A stretch of 21,574 nucleotides of DNA from JBJTUH01 sp044346175 (GTDB taxonomy: Bacteria; Cyanobacteriota; Vampirovibrionia; Vampirovibrionales; JAJTHC01), in assembly GCA_044346175.1 (NCBI GenBank), contig JBIIZQ010000028.1:1-21574 (forward strand), written 5' to 3'. The notes under the pieces were generated by a model. It was given only the letters and a program-made list of their open reading frames with translations, had not been told where the DNA came from and ran no database searches. This document shows positions 1 to 6,963 of this stretch, piece after piece. Both the position numbers and the translations under genes were made by a program. Positions within the stretch are counted from its first letter, which is position 1. The number at the start of each line of letters is the position of its first letter.

Positions 1-30
1 TCAAGCAACTGTTCGGATGATTTAGGAAGT

Positions 31-113
31 AAGCTCTAGCGACCCAGCTCCCCCACGGTATCAATGGTATCCAATGTACCTAGAGATGAACGGTCTGCTA
101 GAGCTTTTTTTAT
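31..113 (+). terminator. Structured RNA 3' end with intrinsic terminator
   Basis: The arm AAGCTCTAGC at 31-40 is exactly complementary to GCTAGAGCTT at 97-106. The stem continues inward as GACC (41-44) with GGTC (92-95) across a one-base bulge. A T-rich run (TTTTTTT, then ATTCTTT) follows at once. The interior of about 47 nt is long for a plain terminator and can fold further (GGTAT near 57 with GTACC near 76). This may therefore be the 3' domain of a small RNA or riboswitch whose start lies left of the window. I compared it mentally with SRP RNA, 6S, tmRNA and RNase P tails and recognised none. Confidence 0.6.
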
Positions 114-155
114 TCTTTCACATACAAAGAGATTATCCAAAAGGTAAAACCTACT

Positions 156-587
156 TTGGATAAGCGTCTTTTGAAACTGGGTACCCTCTTAAGAGACCAG
201 TATGGATGGCTCCCTAAAAATCTGGTAGACCCCAAACAACTTGAATTGGCTGCCTTTAAATGGGCCCATGATTATGTCCCTATTGCCATAGGTACTATCC
301 CTGCGCTGACACTGGCTGGCTGGTGGGTGGAACATACCACCTTGGTAAAAGGTAATCAAATGATGAAACAGACCGCTGGGAAAGCACTTGATGATGCCCA
401 TGAAGCGAGCCAAGAAAGTACACGTCCTTTCTCTTACGTTTCCCAAACACCCATCGTGGCACCTGTTTCAGTAACACCTTCTTCCCTTCCTCTCCGTCCT
501 GCTGCGATGACGACCACGGGTACAATGACACCCGTTTCACCTCTTGTGTCTCGAAATAGTACGCCTCACCCGCTTGGCTTGAGGTAG
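156..587 (+). CDS. Hypothetical protein with one predicted membrane segment
   Basis: I do not recognise this 143-residue protein. It reads from a TTG codon at 156; AAGG lies about 11 nt upstream as a weak ribosome binding site, and the first internal Met is near residue 69. Residues 1-40 are charged and amphipathic (DKRLLKLGTLLRDQYGWLPKN). Residues 41-60 form a hydrophobic stretch (VPIAIGTIPALTLAGWWVE) that could span or lie along a membrane. Residues from about 90 to the end are Ser/Thr/Pro-rich and probably disordered. It follows a strong terminator, so it probably has its own promoter. No catalytic motif is visible. The ORF is plausible because it is long and its composition is protein-like, but the non-ATG start makes the N-terminus uncertain. 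Confidence 0.5.
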   Translation: MDKRLLKLGTLLRDQYGWLPKNLVDPKQLELAAFKWAHDYVPIAIGTIPALTLAGWWVEHTTLVKGNQMMKQTAGKALDDAHEASQESTRPFSYVSQTPIVAPVSVTPSSLPLRPAAMTTTGTMTPVSPLVSRNSTPHPLGLR

Positions 588-1002
588 GGGTATTTCTATC
601 ACTTGGGCATACTAGCATCAAATGCTTTTAAGGTTGCTTTTATGTATGTGTAAGCGTTTCGTGGACAGTATCACATCATTGCCTACCCAGGGACATTGAA
701 TCATCGTAGGGAATTGTTTCACTTCAGATGATACCAACCTTCATGTTAAACCTCTGCGTTTATTGAAGCTTGGGTCTGTTGTAAAGTCATTGTAACAGAC
801 ACGCCATAGATGATGTTTAAACCATGGTTTCAAACCATACTATAGCGTATGATGGTGAGATATCCCTTTGAGGAAGGTCTTTACCTCAAAAGGCAAGACC
901 TTACAGACATTCGGGATGGTTTTTATCGTTGTGTTTTCTCTTTTTCATTGACCTTTTTGTGTTCTTTCTTTCAGCTCCTGATTCAGAGGGGATTATTCAA
1001 CT
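588..1002. other. 415-nt intergenic region with clustered inverted repeats
   Basis: No convincing gene lies here. A 63-codon reading frame at 849-1040 runs into the next gene in another frame and looks spurious. The right half, 774-902, holds four separate inverted repeats, listed as their own feature. A TATGAT hexamer at 848-853 could be a -10 element, but no good -35 is present. Stretches 903-985 are T-rich. AGGGG at about 987-991 is the likely ribosome binding site of the gene starting at 1003. Confidence 0.5.
774..902 (+). repeat. Cluster of four inverted repeats in the leader of the 1003 gene
   Basis: Four perfect arms occur within 130 nt. GTCTGTT (774-780) pairs with AACAGAC (794-800). 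AAACCATGGTTT (819-830) is a 12-bp palindrome. CATAC (836-840) pairs with GTATG (847-851). AAGGTCTT (874-881) pairs with AAGACCTT (895-902), with an inner CCT/AGG pair closing a CAAA loop. The last is the strongest hairpin but lacks a T-tract, so it is not a standard terminator. The set could be protein-binding operators or a structured 5' leader. The sequence does not decide between these. Confidence 0.5.
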
Positions 1003-1353
1003 ATGGCTTTAGGTATTCGTACACTTGGCACAGCACTTAGCAGAGCAAGCAGCTCGTTATACCGTAATACGGGGCTTCATACCTTTAAAGTAGGCGTGAA
1101 AGACAGTGCTAAACTTGCCAGAGATGTTTTCAACCCGAGCAATATTCACGGTGCTATGCGTGGTGCTGGTGCCGTGGGGGGTGCGTATGGGGGTGCTGTG
1201 GTTGCTGAAGCAGCAGGTGCCACCAACGTGATTCATAAAACTGCTGCTGCCCTTGCAGGTGGAGCCGCAGGTTGGTATGCCACGAGTGGCTTAAAGGGGT
1301 TTGCAAGCTCACTGAGCAAGAATATTGGTAACACCCTTGTTAAGTTCATGTAA
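1003..1353 (+). CDS. Small glycine-zipper protein, function unknown
   Basis: This 116-residue protein starts at ATG 1003 with AGGGG about 11 nt upstream. Residues 1-47 are basic and amphipathic (ALGIRTLGTALSRASSSLY, then KVGVKDSAKLARDVF). Residues about 49-70 and 80-100 are Gly/Ala-rich with repeated small-xxx-small spacing (GAMRGAGAVGGAYGGAVV; AALAGGAAGWYATSGLKG), the pattern of glycine-zipper helices that pack in membranes. There is no signal peptide. Such proteins include holin-like, bacteriocin-like and outer-membrane-associated types, but I recognise no specific family. It is monocistronic: a hairpin-rich leader precedes it and a strong inverted repeat follows. Gly/Ala bias this strong makes homology calls by composition unreliable. 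Confidence 0.65.
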   Translation: MALGIRTLGTALSRASSSLYRNTGLHTFKVGVKDSAKLARDVFNPSNIHGAMRGAGAVGGAYGGAVVAEAAGATNVIHKTAAALAGGAAGWYATSGLKGFASSLSKNIGNTLVKFM

Positions 1354-1378
1354 CTTGGTGGCTTAGGTCTTTTAAGTA

Positions 1379-1422
1379 TGACAAAAGCGAACGTTGATGT
1401 TGAGTCAGCGTTCGCTTTGTCA
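1379..1422. terminator. Bidirectional terminator-like inverted repeat
   Basis: TGACAAAAGCGAACG (1379-1393) pairs with CGTTCGCTTTGTCA (1409-1422), giving a 14-bp stem with one bulged A and a 15-nt loop. It sits exactly between two convergent genes (ending at 1353 on plus and 1447 on minus), so it could terminate both. A classical T-tract is missing; only TTTGT occurs at the end of the stem. Confidence 0.6.
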
Positions 1423-1446
1423 TGAAGTGTGGTTGAGTGGAAGGGC

Positions 1447-2088
1447 TTACTCAATGGTTTCAAAGGCTTCTTGGTACATACGGCACATATCGTAGGCGAT
1501 GCGTCTTCTGGCACTCGCCCAGTTTTTTACACATCCTACCCCTTTGGCACGACGATTCGCCACTTGCCGTATGACATGCAGGGTATAAAAATCTTGCGGT
1601 GTATCGGAGACCGTATGTGGCAAAGATTCTGTCTGAAGTTTGCTTACTGAACTCGCTTTGAAGCAAATATTAGTCTGACGTAACAACTGAATCACGAAGG
1701 CATCTTGGGCAGGGGGATTATCTGCATGGGTCGCTAATGCAAGTTCTAGGGCATCCAAATCGGTATCGGATTCGTCAAGAGAGGCATCCTCATCTCCACA
1801 TGCCTCCTCGTCGGACACGAGTAACCAAGCTAAGAAGTGCCATCCTACTTGTTGTGTCAGTACGGAAGACGGAAGCTCAGGAAGAAAATCACGGTAATAC
1901 GCCTGTGTGTCTGAGGTTTCTGCGTACCCCATCCCCTCTTGTGAGGCACCTGTGGTTACAGTAAGGGGGGTCTCAGATGCGTTGAAGGAGTCATCCAGTG
2001 GTATCATAAAGTGCATGCCCACCTTAAAAAGTGCTAAAATGAAACGATTAAAATCCTGTGAAAGAGATTCATGTAAAACCGTTAGCAC
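1447..2088 (-). CDS. Acidic hypothetical protein
   Basis: I do not recognise this 213-residue protein. It starts at a GTG (2088-2086) preceded on the minus strand by AGGAAGAG about 7 nt upstream, a good ribosome binding site that supports both the reading frame and the start. The N-terminal 30 residues are amphipathic (SLSQDFNRFILALFKVGMHF). The middle, about residues 90-125, is strongly acidic (SDEEACGDEDASLDESDTD), and the C-terminal 40 residues are basic with Arg and Cys (RRAKGVGCVKNW, ARRRIAYDMCRMYQEAF). No signal peptide or membrane segment is visible. It is divergent from the flagellar operon at 2287 and convergent with the gene at 1003. An interaction or regulatory protein is possible, but no motif shows this. 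Confidence 0.6.
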   Translation of the reverse strand: MLTVLHESLSQDFNRFILALFKVGMHFMIPLDDSFNASETPLTVTTGASQEGMGYAETSDTQAYYRDFLPELPSSVLTQQVGWHFLAWLLVSDEEACGDEDASLDESDTDLDALELALATHADNPPAQDAFVIQLLRQTNICFKASSVSKLQTESLPHTVSDTPQDFYTLHVIRQVANRRAKGVGCVKNWASARRRIAYDMCRMYQEAFETIE

Positions 2089-2125
2089 ATATATCTCTTC
2101 CTATGAGGGCTTCGACATATCTGGG

Positions 2126-2155
2126 TTGACACTGCAACTTTATTTGGCTTGTACT
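2126..2155 (+). promoter_or_regulatory. Candidate promoter for the flagellar operon
   Basis: A consensus -35 TTGACA at 2126-2131 is followed after 18 nt by TGTACT at 2150-2155, a weak -10. It points toward the FliN-like gene and would leave a leader of about 125 nt. That leader contains two short inverted repeats: GCCTG-aagga-CAGGC (2195-2209) and ACACTAAGTGT (2211-2221). The perfect -35 is the main support. The -10 is poor, so an activator or an alternative sigma factor may be involved. Confidence 0.35.
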
Positions 2156-2286
2156 CCTCCGAAAAGAGGATTTATACGCTAAGGTTTCTCCTACGCCTGA
2201 AGGACAGGCTACACTAAGTGTTGTAGTAGGCTTGTGGTGTTGAAAGCCTTTTAAACCCTTAGCGCACAAAGCCTTTTCTTTTTGAC

Positions 2287-3843
2287 ATGATGCACGCAAC
2301 CTTCTCTCATACACCCGCTTCTCAAGCACAGAATCCTACTGGCACTTATCAAGGTGCTTTAGAGTCTACGTCTTTTCCTCAAGCACCCGTGATTGTCTCG
2401 CCTGCGTCACAAAGAGAAACCATTCAAAACTCCGCACAGGCTTTGTTAAGTTCATGGCAACCCCATACCAACTTGCCTCAAGGCAATCATCACCAAGTCG
2501 CTCATAAAAAAGCCTTTGTAGCACCCCCTAAAGTACCCAAACCGCAACAAGCGTTGCAACAACAGTGCAAACACATCATGGAAGCCACGTGGCGTGTTCT
2601 CCCTACGCTTGAATCCCTCTTACAGCAGTATTGGGGTATGGGGATTCGTCTTAAACCTTGGATTGTGACACCAACCCCCGACAGTATTGAAAGAATGCCC
2701 CCTTGTTATCAAAGTACCATCATTTTGGACGACACCCAACAACGCCAAATCCATTTTAGTATCCCGATTGAGCTGCAACACAAGCTGTTGACCTTGGCAC
2801 TCGGTGAGCATTTAAAGGTACCTTCTCCTTCTCCTTCTTTTACGCCCTCACCTTTAGATAACTTCCTGATAGACCATTGCCACGAAAGTTGCTTTAACGC
2901 TTTGGTAGAGGCACGTTTCATGGATGAATGGTTTCCACTTGCCTTACAACCTCAGATGCTTCACATTGGTTTTTTAGTGTTGCATCACTCAGAGGAAGCT
3001 TCCTCAGGACGTAGTGGCACAACAACGATGGAAAATACCCTTACTTCCGAACCCCTAGAGGCGGAGCTGCTTGGTAAATGGTGGATTCAAGCACCCCTGA
3101 AAGCCTTTACGCCGCATGCCACTGGGTTACATGCTGGACAAACGCAATACCCCATTCTGCCGCTGCATACGCCTCATGCTTGGGAACCCCTTGTAAGTAC
3201 TGTAAGTTTTACCGCAGGTAGTACTTTAAGTACGCTACGAGAAATGCGTCAGCTTGCCTCGGGGGATTTATTGTTGTTAGAAAAAAGCCAGGCACCTTGG
3301 TTGCAAATGCAACAATGGGTACAGCCTCGTAATGTTGGTTATTTCAAACAGCGTATGGGGCATCATTTTTTACCACAACACCCTGTGGTTAAAAGTCAGC
3401 TACGGTGTGTGGTGCCGCAGTTACAGCAGTACCCCCCGCATATCGCTGCGATGTTAAAACAAACAGTCAGGCAAGACCGTCAAAATTTTCAACGCCCTTC
3501 TTCCTCCTCTCTTACCCAACCCTCTGAGGCAAAATTTATTCCTATGATGACCCCTCCAAGCCACCCCTCCTCCTCACACCCCGCAGGCCTAAATAACCCA
3601 CAATGGGATGACCTCCTTATTGATGTACAAGCCAGCTTTGACCCCATTCAAATGCCTCTTAAGCAGCTTAAACAAGTGACGCAAGGGTTGGTTTTAGAGC
3701 TTGGCGAACTACGAGGAAAGCATATCCGTCTACATGTGGAAGGAAATACCCTTGCCTTTGGTGAACTCGTGATTATCGGTGAACAGTTCGGTGTGTTAAT
3801 TCACGATGTGGTTCACCAGCCACCCCAAGGCAATACCCCTTAA
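2287..3843 (+). CDS. fliN: FliN/SctQ-like flagellar C-ring (motor switch) protein
   Basis: This 518-residue protein carries a C-terminal SpoA (FliN/FliM C-terminal) domain at about residues 442-510 (IDVQASFDPIQMPLKQLKQV, then TQGLVLELG, GELVIIGEQFGVLIHDVV), the part of FliN that builds the cytoplasmic C-ring. A second, weaker SpoA-like segment lies at about 305-375 (TLREMRQLASGDLLLLE). The layout of N-terminal region plus two SpoA domains resembles SctQ of injectisomes more than a normal FliN of 100-150 residues. Residues 1-90 and 395-438 are Pro/Gln/Ser-rich linkers. The start is a tandem ATGATG with no Shine-Dalgarno. It opens a run with fliO-fliP-fliQ-fliR, the usual flagellar order. It could also be called FliM/FliY-like; the C-terminal domain is secure, the exact orthology is not. 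Confidence 0.8.
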   Translation: MMHATFSHTPASQAQNPTGTYQGALESTSFPQAPVIVSPASQRETIQNSAQALLSSWQPHTNLPQGNHHQVAHKKAFVAPPKVPKPQQALQQQCKHIMEATWRVLPTLESLLQQYWGMGIRLKPWIVTPTPDSIERMPPCYQSTIILDDTQQRQIHFSIPIELQHKLLTLALGEHLKVPSPSPSFTPSPLDNFLIDHCHESCFNALVEARFMDEWFPLALQPQMLHIGFLVLHHSEEASSGRSGTTTMENTLTSEPLEAELLGKWWIQAPLKAFTPHATGLHAGQTQYPILPLHTPHAWEPLVSTVSFTAGSTLSTLREMRQLASGDLLLLEKSQAPWLQMQQWVQPRNVGYFKQRMGHHFLPQHPVVKSQLRCVVPQLQQYPPHIAAMLKQTVRQDRQNFQRPSSSSLTQPSEAKFIPMMTPPSHPSSSHPAGLNNPQWDDLLIDVQASFDPIQMPLKQLKQVTQGLVLELGELRGKHIRLHVEGNTLAFGELVIIGEQFGVLIHDVVHQPPQGNTP

Positions 3844-3917
3844 CATGGATAACAACATACAAGTGTTATTGTCCTCTGTACCCCTCTCATACCTGTTATT
3901 TAAGAAAGTACCACGTT

Positions 3918-4649
3918 ATGATGCCCCTCGGTGTCACCCCTCCCATCTCTCCAAGCATCGCCCCTGATACCATAGGGTACGTTCATCATGCAAAACCCCT
4001 TTGGATGTATTTTGCCCAGTTATTGGGTGCTACAGGTACGGCCATTGCTTGTTTATGCGGTGTGTATGTATGGGTTAAGCGTAGTCCTCACCATCAAATG
4101 AATCTAAAGGGTGCCCTCCAAGGCTTAGTTGAACGCTTTCCGTGGATGCGTAACCCTCATCTTGAAACCCCTGCTGCCTCTCAGTCTCATACGGTACCCC
4201 AACCTTCTTTAGGGACATCGTCATCTATGCCCCACACGCCCCACCCTGAAACAGCACCCTCGTTATTGCCTTCTATCCATCTTCCTGAAGGACAGCATAT
4301 CCAAAGTGACCCTCCCAAAAGTTATCCTCTTGATGCCCATCATACCCTGCATTGGCTTGAGGTCACGCAACAATGGGTGATTACAAGTACACTCCATGCC
4401 CCGATGATTCTGAGTCATCCCCCTGCGACTTCTTCTCAAGCGTCGTTTCAAAATGTTTCTTATAGTGTGACCCCACCTTTACCCACGTCTACCCTTCCAA
4501 ACACGCAAGCGAACCATCACCCTTCTTTAACATCCCCAGTCATGGCACAGGTCATGACCCCTTCTCATCCCCCTGTGGCACTGACCCCCTCCCCTGCTCG
4601 GTTTCAAGGGGCAAATTTCCAAGGGTTTCGGAGTCCTTTTACCTCATGA
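3918..4649 (+). CDS. fliO: FliO-like flagellar biosynthesis protein
   Basis: This 243-residue protein has one membrane segment at about residues 30-53 (MYFAQLLGATGTAIACLCGV, then YVWVKR), followed by a basic juxtamembrane stretch. A short block at 136-166 (YPLDAHHTLHWLEVTQQWVI) matches the hydrophobic/basic pattern of the cytoplasmic FliO domain. The rest is Pro/Ser/Thr/His-rich and low in complexity. FliO helps assemble the FliP ring of the flagellar export gate. Sequence similarity alone is weak. The call rests on topology plus position: its stop TGA overlaps the ATG of fliP (ATGA at 4646-4649), and fliQ and fliR follow. It starts at tandem ATGATG without a clear ribosome binding site, 74 nt after the FliN-like gene. 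It is longer than usual because of the linkers. Confidence 0.7.
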   Translation: MMPLGVTPPISPSIAPDTIGYVHHAKPLWMYFAQLLGATGTAIACLCGVYVWVKRSPHHQMNLKGALQGLVERFPWMRNPHLETPAASQSHTVPQPSLGTSSSMPHTPHPETAPSLLPSIHLPEGQHIQSDPPKSYPLDAHHTLHWLEVTQQWVITSTLHAPMILSHPPATSSQASFQNVSYSVTPPLPTSTLPNTQANHHPSLTSPVMAQVMTPSHPPVALTPSPARFQGANFQGFRSPFTS

Positions 4650-5308
4650 TGACTGCTCCTATTGCCACGGCACTCGCCTCTCAATCACTCGACCCCGCCT
4701 TACAACTCATGTTGCTCATGGCTTCCTTGAGCTTCATTCCGTTCATCATTATGGGGATGACTAGCTTTCTACGATACATCATTGTGTTGTCCTTAGTTAA
4801 AAATGCACTGGGTACACAACAGGTACCTCCAGCGATGGTGTTAGTCGGTTTAGCGTTTATTTTAACCCTTCATACGATGAGTCCTGTCATCAATGAAACC
4901 ATCACCATTACACAGCCCATGATGCAAAAGGGAAGTAATATTGTTCAAGTATTGGATAAAGGCTCTATTCCGCTAAAACGCTTCATGTTGAGACAAACGA
5001 GCCAGCAAGACCTTGCCTTTTTTCTCGACCTTGCAGGGAGTGAACGTCCCAAACGTCCTGAGGATGTTTCGATTTTCCAAGCGGCACCCGCCTTTATGTT
5101 AAGTGAGCTGAAGACAAGCTTTGAGATTGGCTTTATTATCTTTATTCCCTTTGTAGTCCTAGATATTGTGGTTGCGAATATCCTCACTGCCCTAGGGATG
5201 ATGATGATGTCACCGACGGTGATTTCATTGCCTTTCAAGATTCTTATTTTTGTGGCTGTGGACGGCTGGGGTCTGATTGTGAACGGGTTGGTTCAAAGTT
5301 TTCATTAA
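4646..5308 (+). CDS. fliP: Flagellar export gate protein FliP
   Basis: FliP forms the pentameric core of the membrane export gate of the flagellar type III system. The 220-residue product contains both family signatures: PAFMLSELKTSFEIGFIIF (148-166) and MMMMSPTVISLPFKILIFV (185-203) followed by DGW. The N-terminal block SFLRYIIVLSLVKNALGTQQ (40-59) and FMLRQT (113-118) are also diagnostic. Four membrane segments are expected. It is about 25 residues shorter than E. coli FliP because the cleavable signal peptide is absent, a feature shared with injectisome SctR. Its ATG overlaps the fliO stop by 4 nt and a second ATG follows directly; no Shine-Dalgarno is seen, so translation is probably coupled. 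Confidence 0.95.
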   Translation: MMTAPIATALASQSLDPALQLMLLMASLSFIPFIIMGMTSFLRYIIVLSLVKNALGTQQVPPAMVLVGLAFILTLHTMSPVINETITITQPMMQKGSNIVQVLDKGSIPLKRFMLRQTSQQDLAFFLDLAGSERPKRPEDVSIFQAAPAFMLSELKTSFEIGFIIFIPFVVLDIVVANILTALGMMMMSPTVISLPFKILIFVAVDGWGLIVNGLVQSFH

Positions 5309-5374
5309 CCTTATTCGCCTCATGAGTCCCATGAGCCTCTTGGTAGTGCTTACAAATGATTGGATACACGCATC

Positions 5375-5728
5375 ATGCAAGATATTTTACTTGAACACGT
5401 CAAACACGGCTTTACCCTTGTGTTGCTTATTTCTGTTCCCATGATTAGCCTCGCAGCCATTATCGGGCTTGTTATTGGGATTATTCAAGCGGTGACACAG
5501 CTCCAAGAGCAAACGCTTACTACGGTTCCCAAAATTCTCATTATTGGGGTCATTTTAATTGTAGGGGGTCCTGTGCTACTGGATATGATGGGCGATTATT
5601 TAGTGGAAAGTATGCAAATCGCCTTCCAGCAAATTCCTGAAGGGCGTGAAACGGTTCTGGATAGTCGTACAGCAACCCCCAAACATGTCATTTCTGAAGC
5701 CCCAAAACTTGGCGAGGATAGACCCTAA
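5375..5728 (+). CDS. fliQ: Flagellar export gate protein FliQ with C-terminal extension
   Basis: FliQ is a two-helix membrane protein that wraps the FliP-FliR core of the export gate. The 117-residue product has helix 1 at about residues 12-40, the conserved IIQAVTQLQEQTLTTVPK (36-53), and helix 2 at about 54-80. Typical FliQ has 86-90 residues. Here about 28 extra polar residues (90-117) follow the normal end, and fliR begins on the last base of its stop codon (TAATG). I chose ATG 5375 because it gives the usual N-terminal length; the frame stays open to a TTG at 5360, adding five residues. The extension shows no repeat or motif. Confidence 0.93.
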   Translation: MQDILLEHVKHGFTLVLLISVPMISLAAIIGLVIGIIQAVTQLQEQTLTTVPKILIIGVILIVGGPVLLDMMGDYLVESMQIAFQQIPEGRETVLDSRTATPKHVISEAPKLGEDRP

Positions 5729-6534
5729 TGGCTTTTGAAGCGGCTCTTCAAGCCTATGGCATGCTCTATACCACCTACCAGCCATGGATTGATACGGGCT
5801 TGTTACTCCTTGCAAGAGTGTTAGCCTTTATGCACACTGCCCCTGTGTTCGGAAGAAAAGACATTCCAGGACAAATGAAAACGGCGCTTGGCGTGATGCT
5901 CTGTATTACCATGCTGCAAGCTCACCCTGAACTCATCCAAGCATACACGCATCTGACAGACGTAAGCCCGACCTTTATGGTGTTACAAATCATTGCCAAT
6001 ACCACTGTTGGGCTGATTCTGGGTATGATGGCGAACCTAGCCGTACAAACCATCGGTGCCACAGGAAACCTCATTACCAACCAAGCAGGCTTGAACATGG
6101 CAGCCATGTTTGACCCCTCGACCCGTTCACAAAGTATGATTCTTGAACCCGTTTTTTTAGCGATTGCGACTTGGATTTTTTTAAATATCGGAGGCATGCA
6201 CCACCTCATTGAGGCACTGAGTGCAAGTGTTAATCATATTCCTGTTTTTATTTTACAAAATAATTTGCTTGAAACACTCGACATGGATATTGTCATAGAG
6301 AGTATTAACAGTATCCTGCCCGTGGCACTTGCAATGAGTGCCCCTACCCTTGTGGTTACGCTTGCTTTGGATATTATGTTGGGGATTTTAAACCGTACGG
6401 CGCAACAGATTCCCGTATTCCAAATTAGTAACACCATCAAACCTGTTTTAGCGATAGGCATTGTGATGATGTCGCTCCCCATTATGATGGAGCAAATGGA
6501 GCATCTGCTTCAAGATTTTTTCAGGCTTCATTGA
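5728..6534 (+). CDS. fliR: Flagellar export gate protein FliR
   Basis: FliR is the single-copy subunit that completes the FliP-FliQ-FliR export gate in the inner membrane. The 268-residue product has the expected hydrophobic profile with about six membrane segments. It keeps the family blocks near the N-terminus (LLLARVLAFMHTAPVFGRKD), in the middle (NLAVQTIGATGNLITNQAGL) and near the C-terminus (LALDIMLGILNRTAQQIPVF). Length is normal for the family. The start ATG shares one base with the fliQ stop, so the two are translationally coupled. It is the last gene of the operon: a minus-strand gene ends 12 nt beyond its stop, and no flhB/sctU homologue follows, so that partner must be encoded elsewhere. 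Confidence 0.95.
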   Translation: MAFEAALQAYGMLYTTYQPWIDTGLLLLARVLAFMHTAPVFGRKDIPGQMKTALGVMLCITMLQAHPELIQAYTHLTDVSPTFMVLQIIANTTVGLILGMMANLAVQTIGATGNLITNQAGLNMAAMFDPSTRSQSMILEPVFLAIATWIFLNIGGMHHLIEALSASVNHIPVFILQNNLLETLDMDIVIESINSILPVALAMSAPTLVVTLALDIMLGILNRTAQQIPVFQISNTIKPVLAIGIVMMSLPIMMEQMEHLLQDFFRLH

Positions 6535-6546
6535 GTCATATTCACG

Positions 6547-6888
6547 TTAAAGGGTGTCGATAACTTGGGCAAGTTGCACGTCTTTGAGTGTGACACGATG
6601 ACCAGCGTCATGCGTAGACAGTTGCACGACCACACGTCCCCAACCTACCATGAGGTCAGGATGATGCCCTGCTTTTTCGGCGAAAGGTGTGAGTGCCTGT
6701 ACAAACGCAACCGCTTCTAAAAAGTTATTAAAGCGGAATGTTTTTTCAAGATAGGTTTTTTCGGGCGTAGGGGCTTCATGAGAGGTTTGGCAACTTCCTA
6801 AAAAGTGCCAATCATGTTGCATCAGTGCTTGTACAGGAGCGTGCAAAGGTAGGTCTAAACAAGAGAGGTCAGGGGTAAGTATTAACAT
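6547..6888 (-). CDS. Pterin-4a-carbinolamine dehydratase
   Basis: This enzyme dehydrates 4a-hydroxytetrahydrobiopterin after aromatic amino acid hydroxylation, allowing pterin recycling. In bacteria the family (PhhB/DCoH) may also act elsewhere in pterin metabolism. The 113-residue product has the full family pattern: LEKTFRFNNFLEAVAFVQAL (47-66), the catalytic AGHHPDLMVGW (73-83), VVVQLSTHDAG (86-96) and VTLKDVQLAQVID (99-111). The HHP, the TH and the late Asp are the expected active-site residues. Residues 1-46 are a little longer than usual and contain a polar loop. It lies 75 nt downstream of the ABC ATPase on the same strand and may be cotranscribed. No phenylalanine hydroxylase is in the window. 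Confidence 0.92.
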   Translation of the reverse strand: MLILTPDLSCLDLPLHAPVQALMQHDWHFLGSCQTSHEAPTPEKTYLEKTFRFNNFLEAVAFVQALTPFAEKAGHHPDLMVGWGRVVVQLSTHDAGHRVTLKDVQLAQVIDTL

Positions 6889-6963
6889 GAGCGGGTAAAG
6901 TGCATCCTTATGAAGTTCTGTTTCTATTTAAAACCAATCGTATCCTCTTAAAAACACCCTTTC

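Noticed and set aside
819..851. Possible tRNA T-arm (GGTTTCAAACC)
   Set aside because: No acceptor or anticodon arms can be fitted around it; it is part of a plain palindrome cluster.
849..1040. 63-codon plus-strand frame starting ATGATG
   Set aside because: It overlaps the better-supported gene at 1003 in another frame, its hydrophobic Phe/Leu/Ser run comes from a T-rich leader, and it lacks a ribosome binding site.
1907..2329. Overlapping frames on both strands in the region divergent to the FliN-like gene
   Set aside because: They overlap the GTG-started minus-strand gene or the promoter region and have no start signals.
2287..6534. Non-flagellar type III secretion (injectisome) locus
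   Set aside because: The first protein is SctQ-like and FliP lacks a signal peptide, but a FliO-type gene is present, gene order is flagellar, and no secretin, SctJ, SctV or SctU lies nearby.
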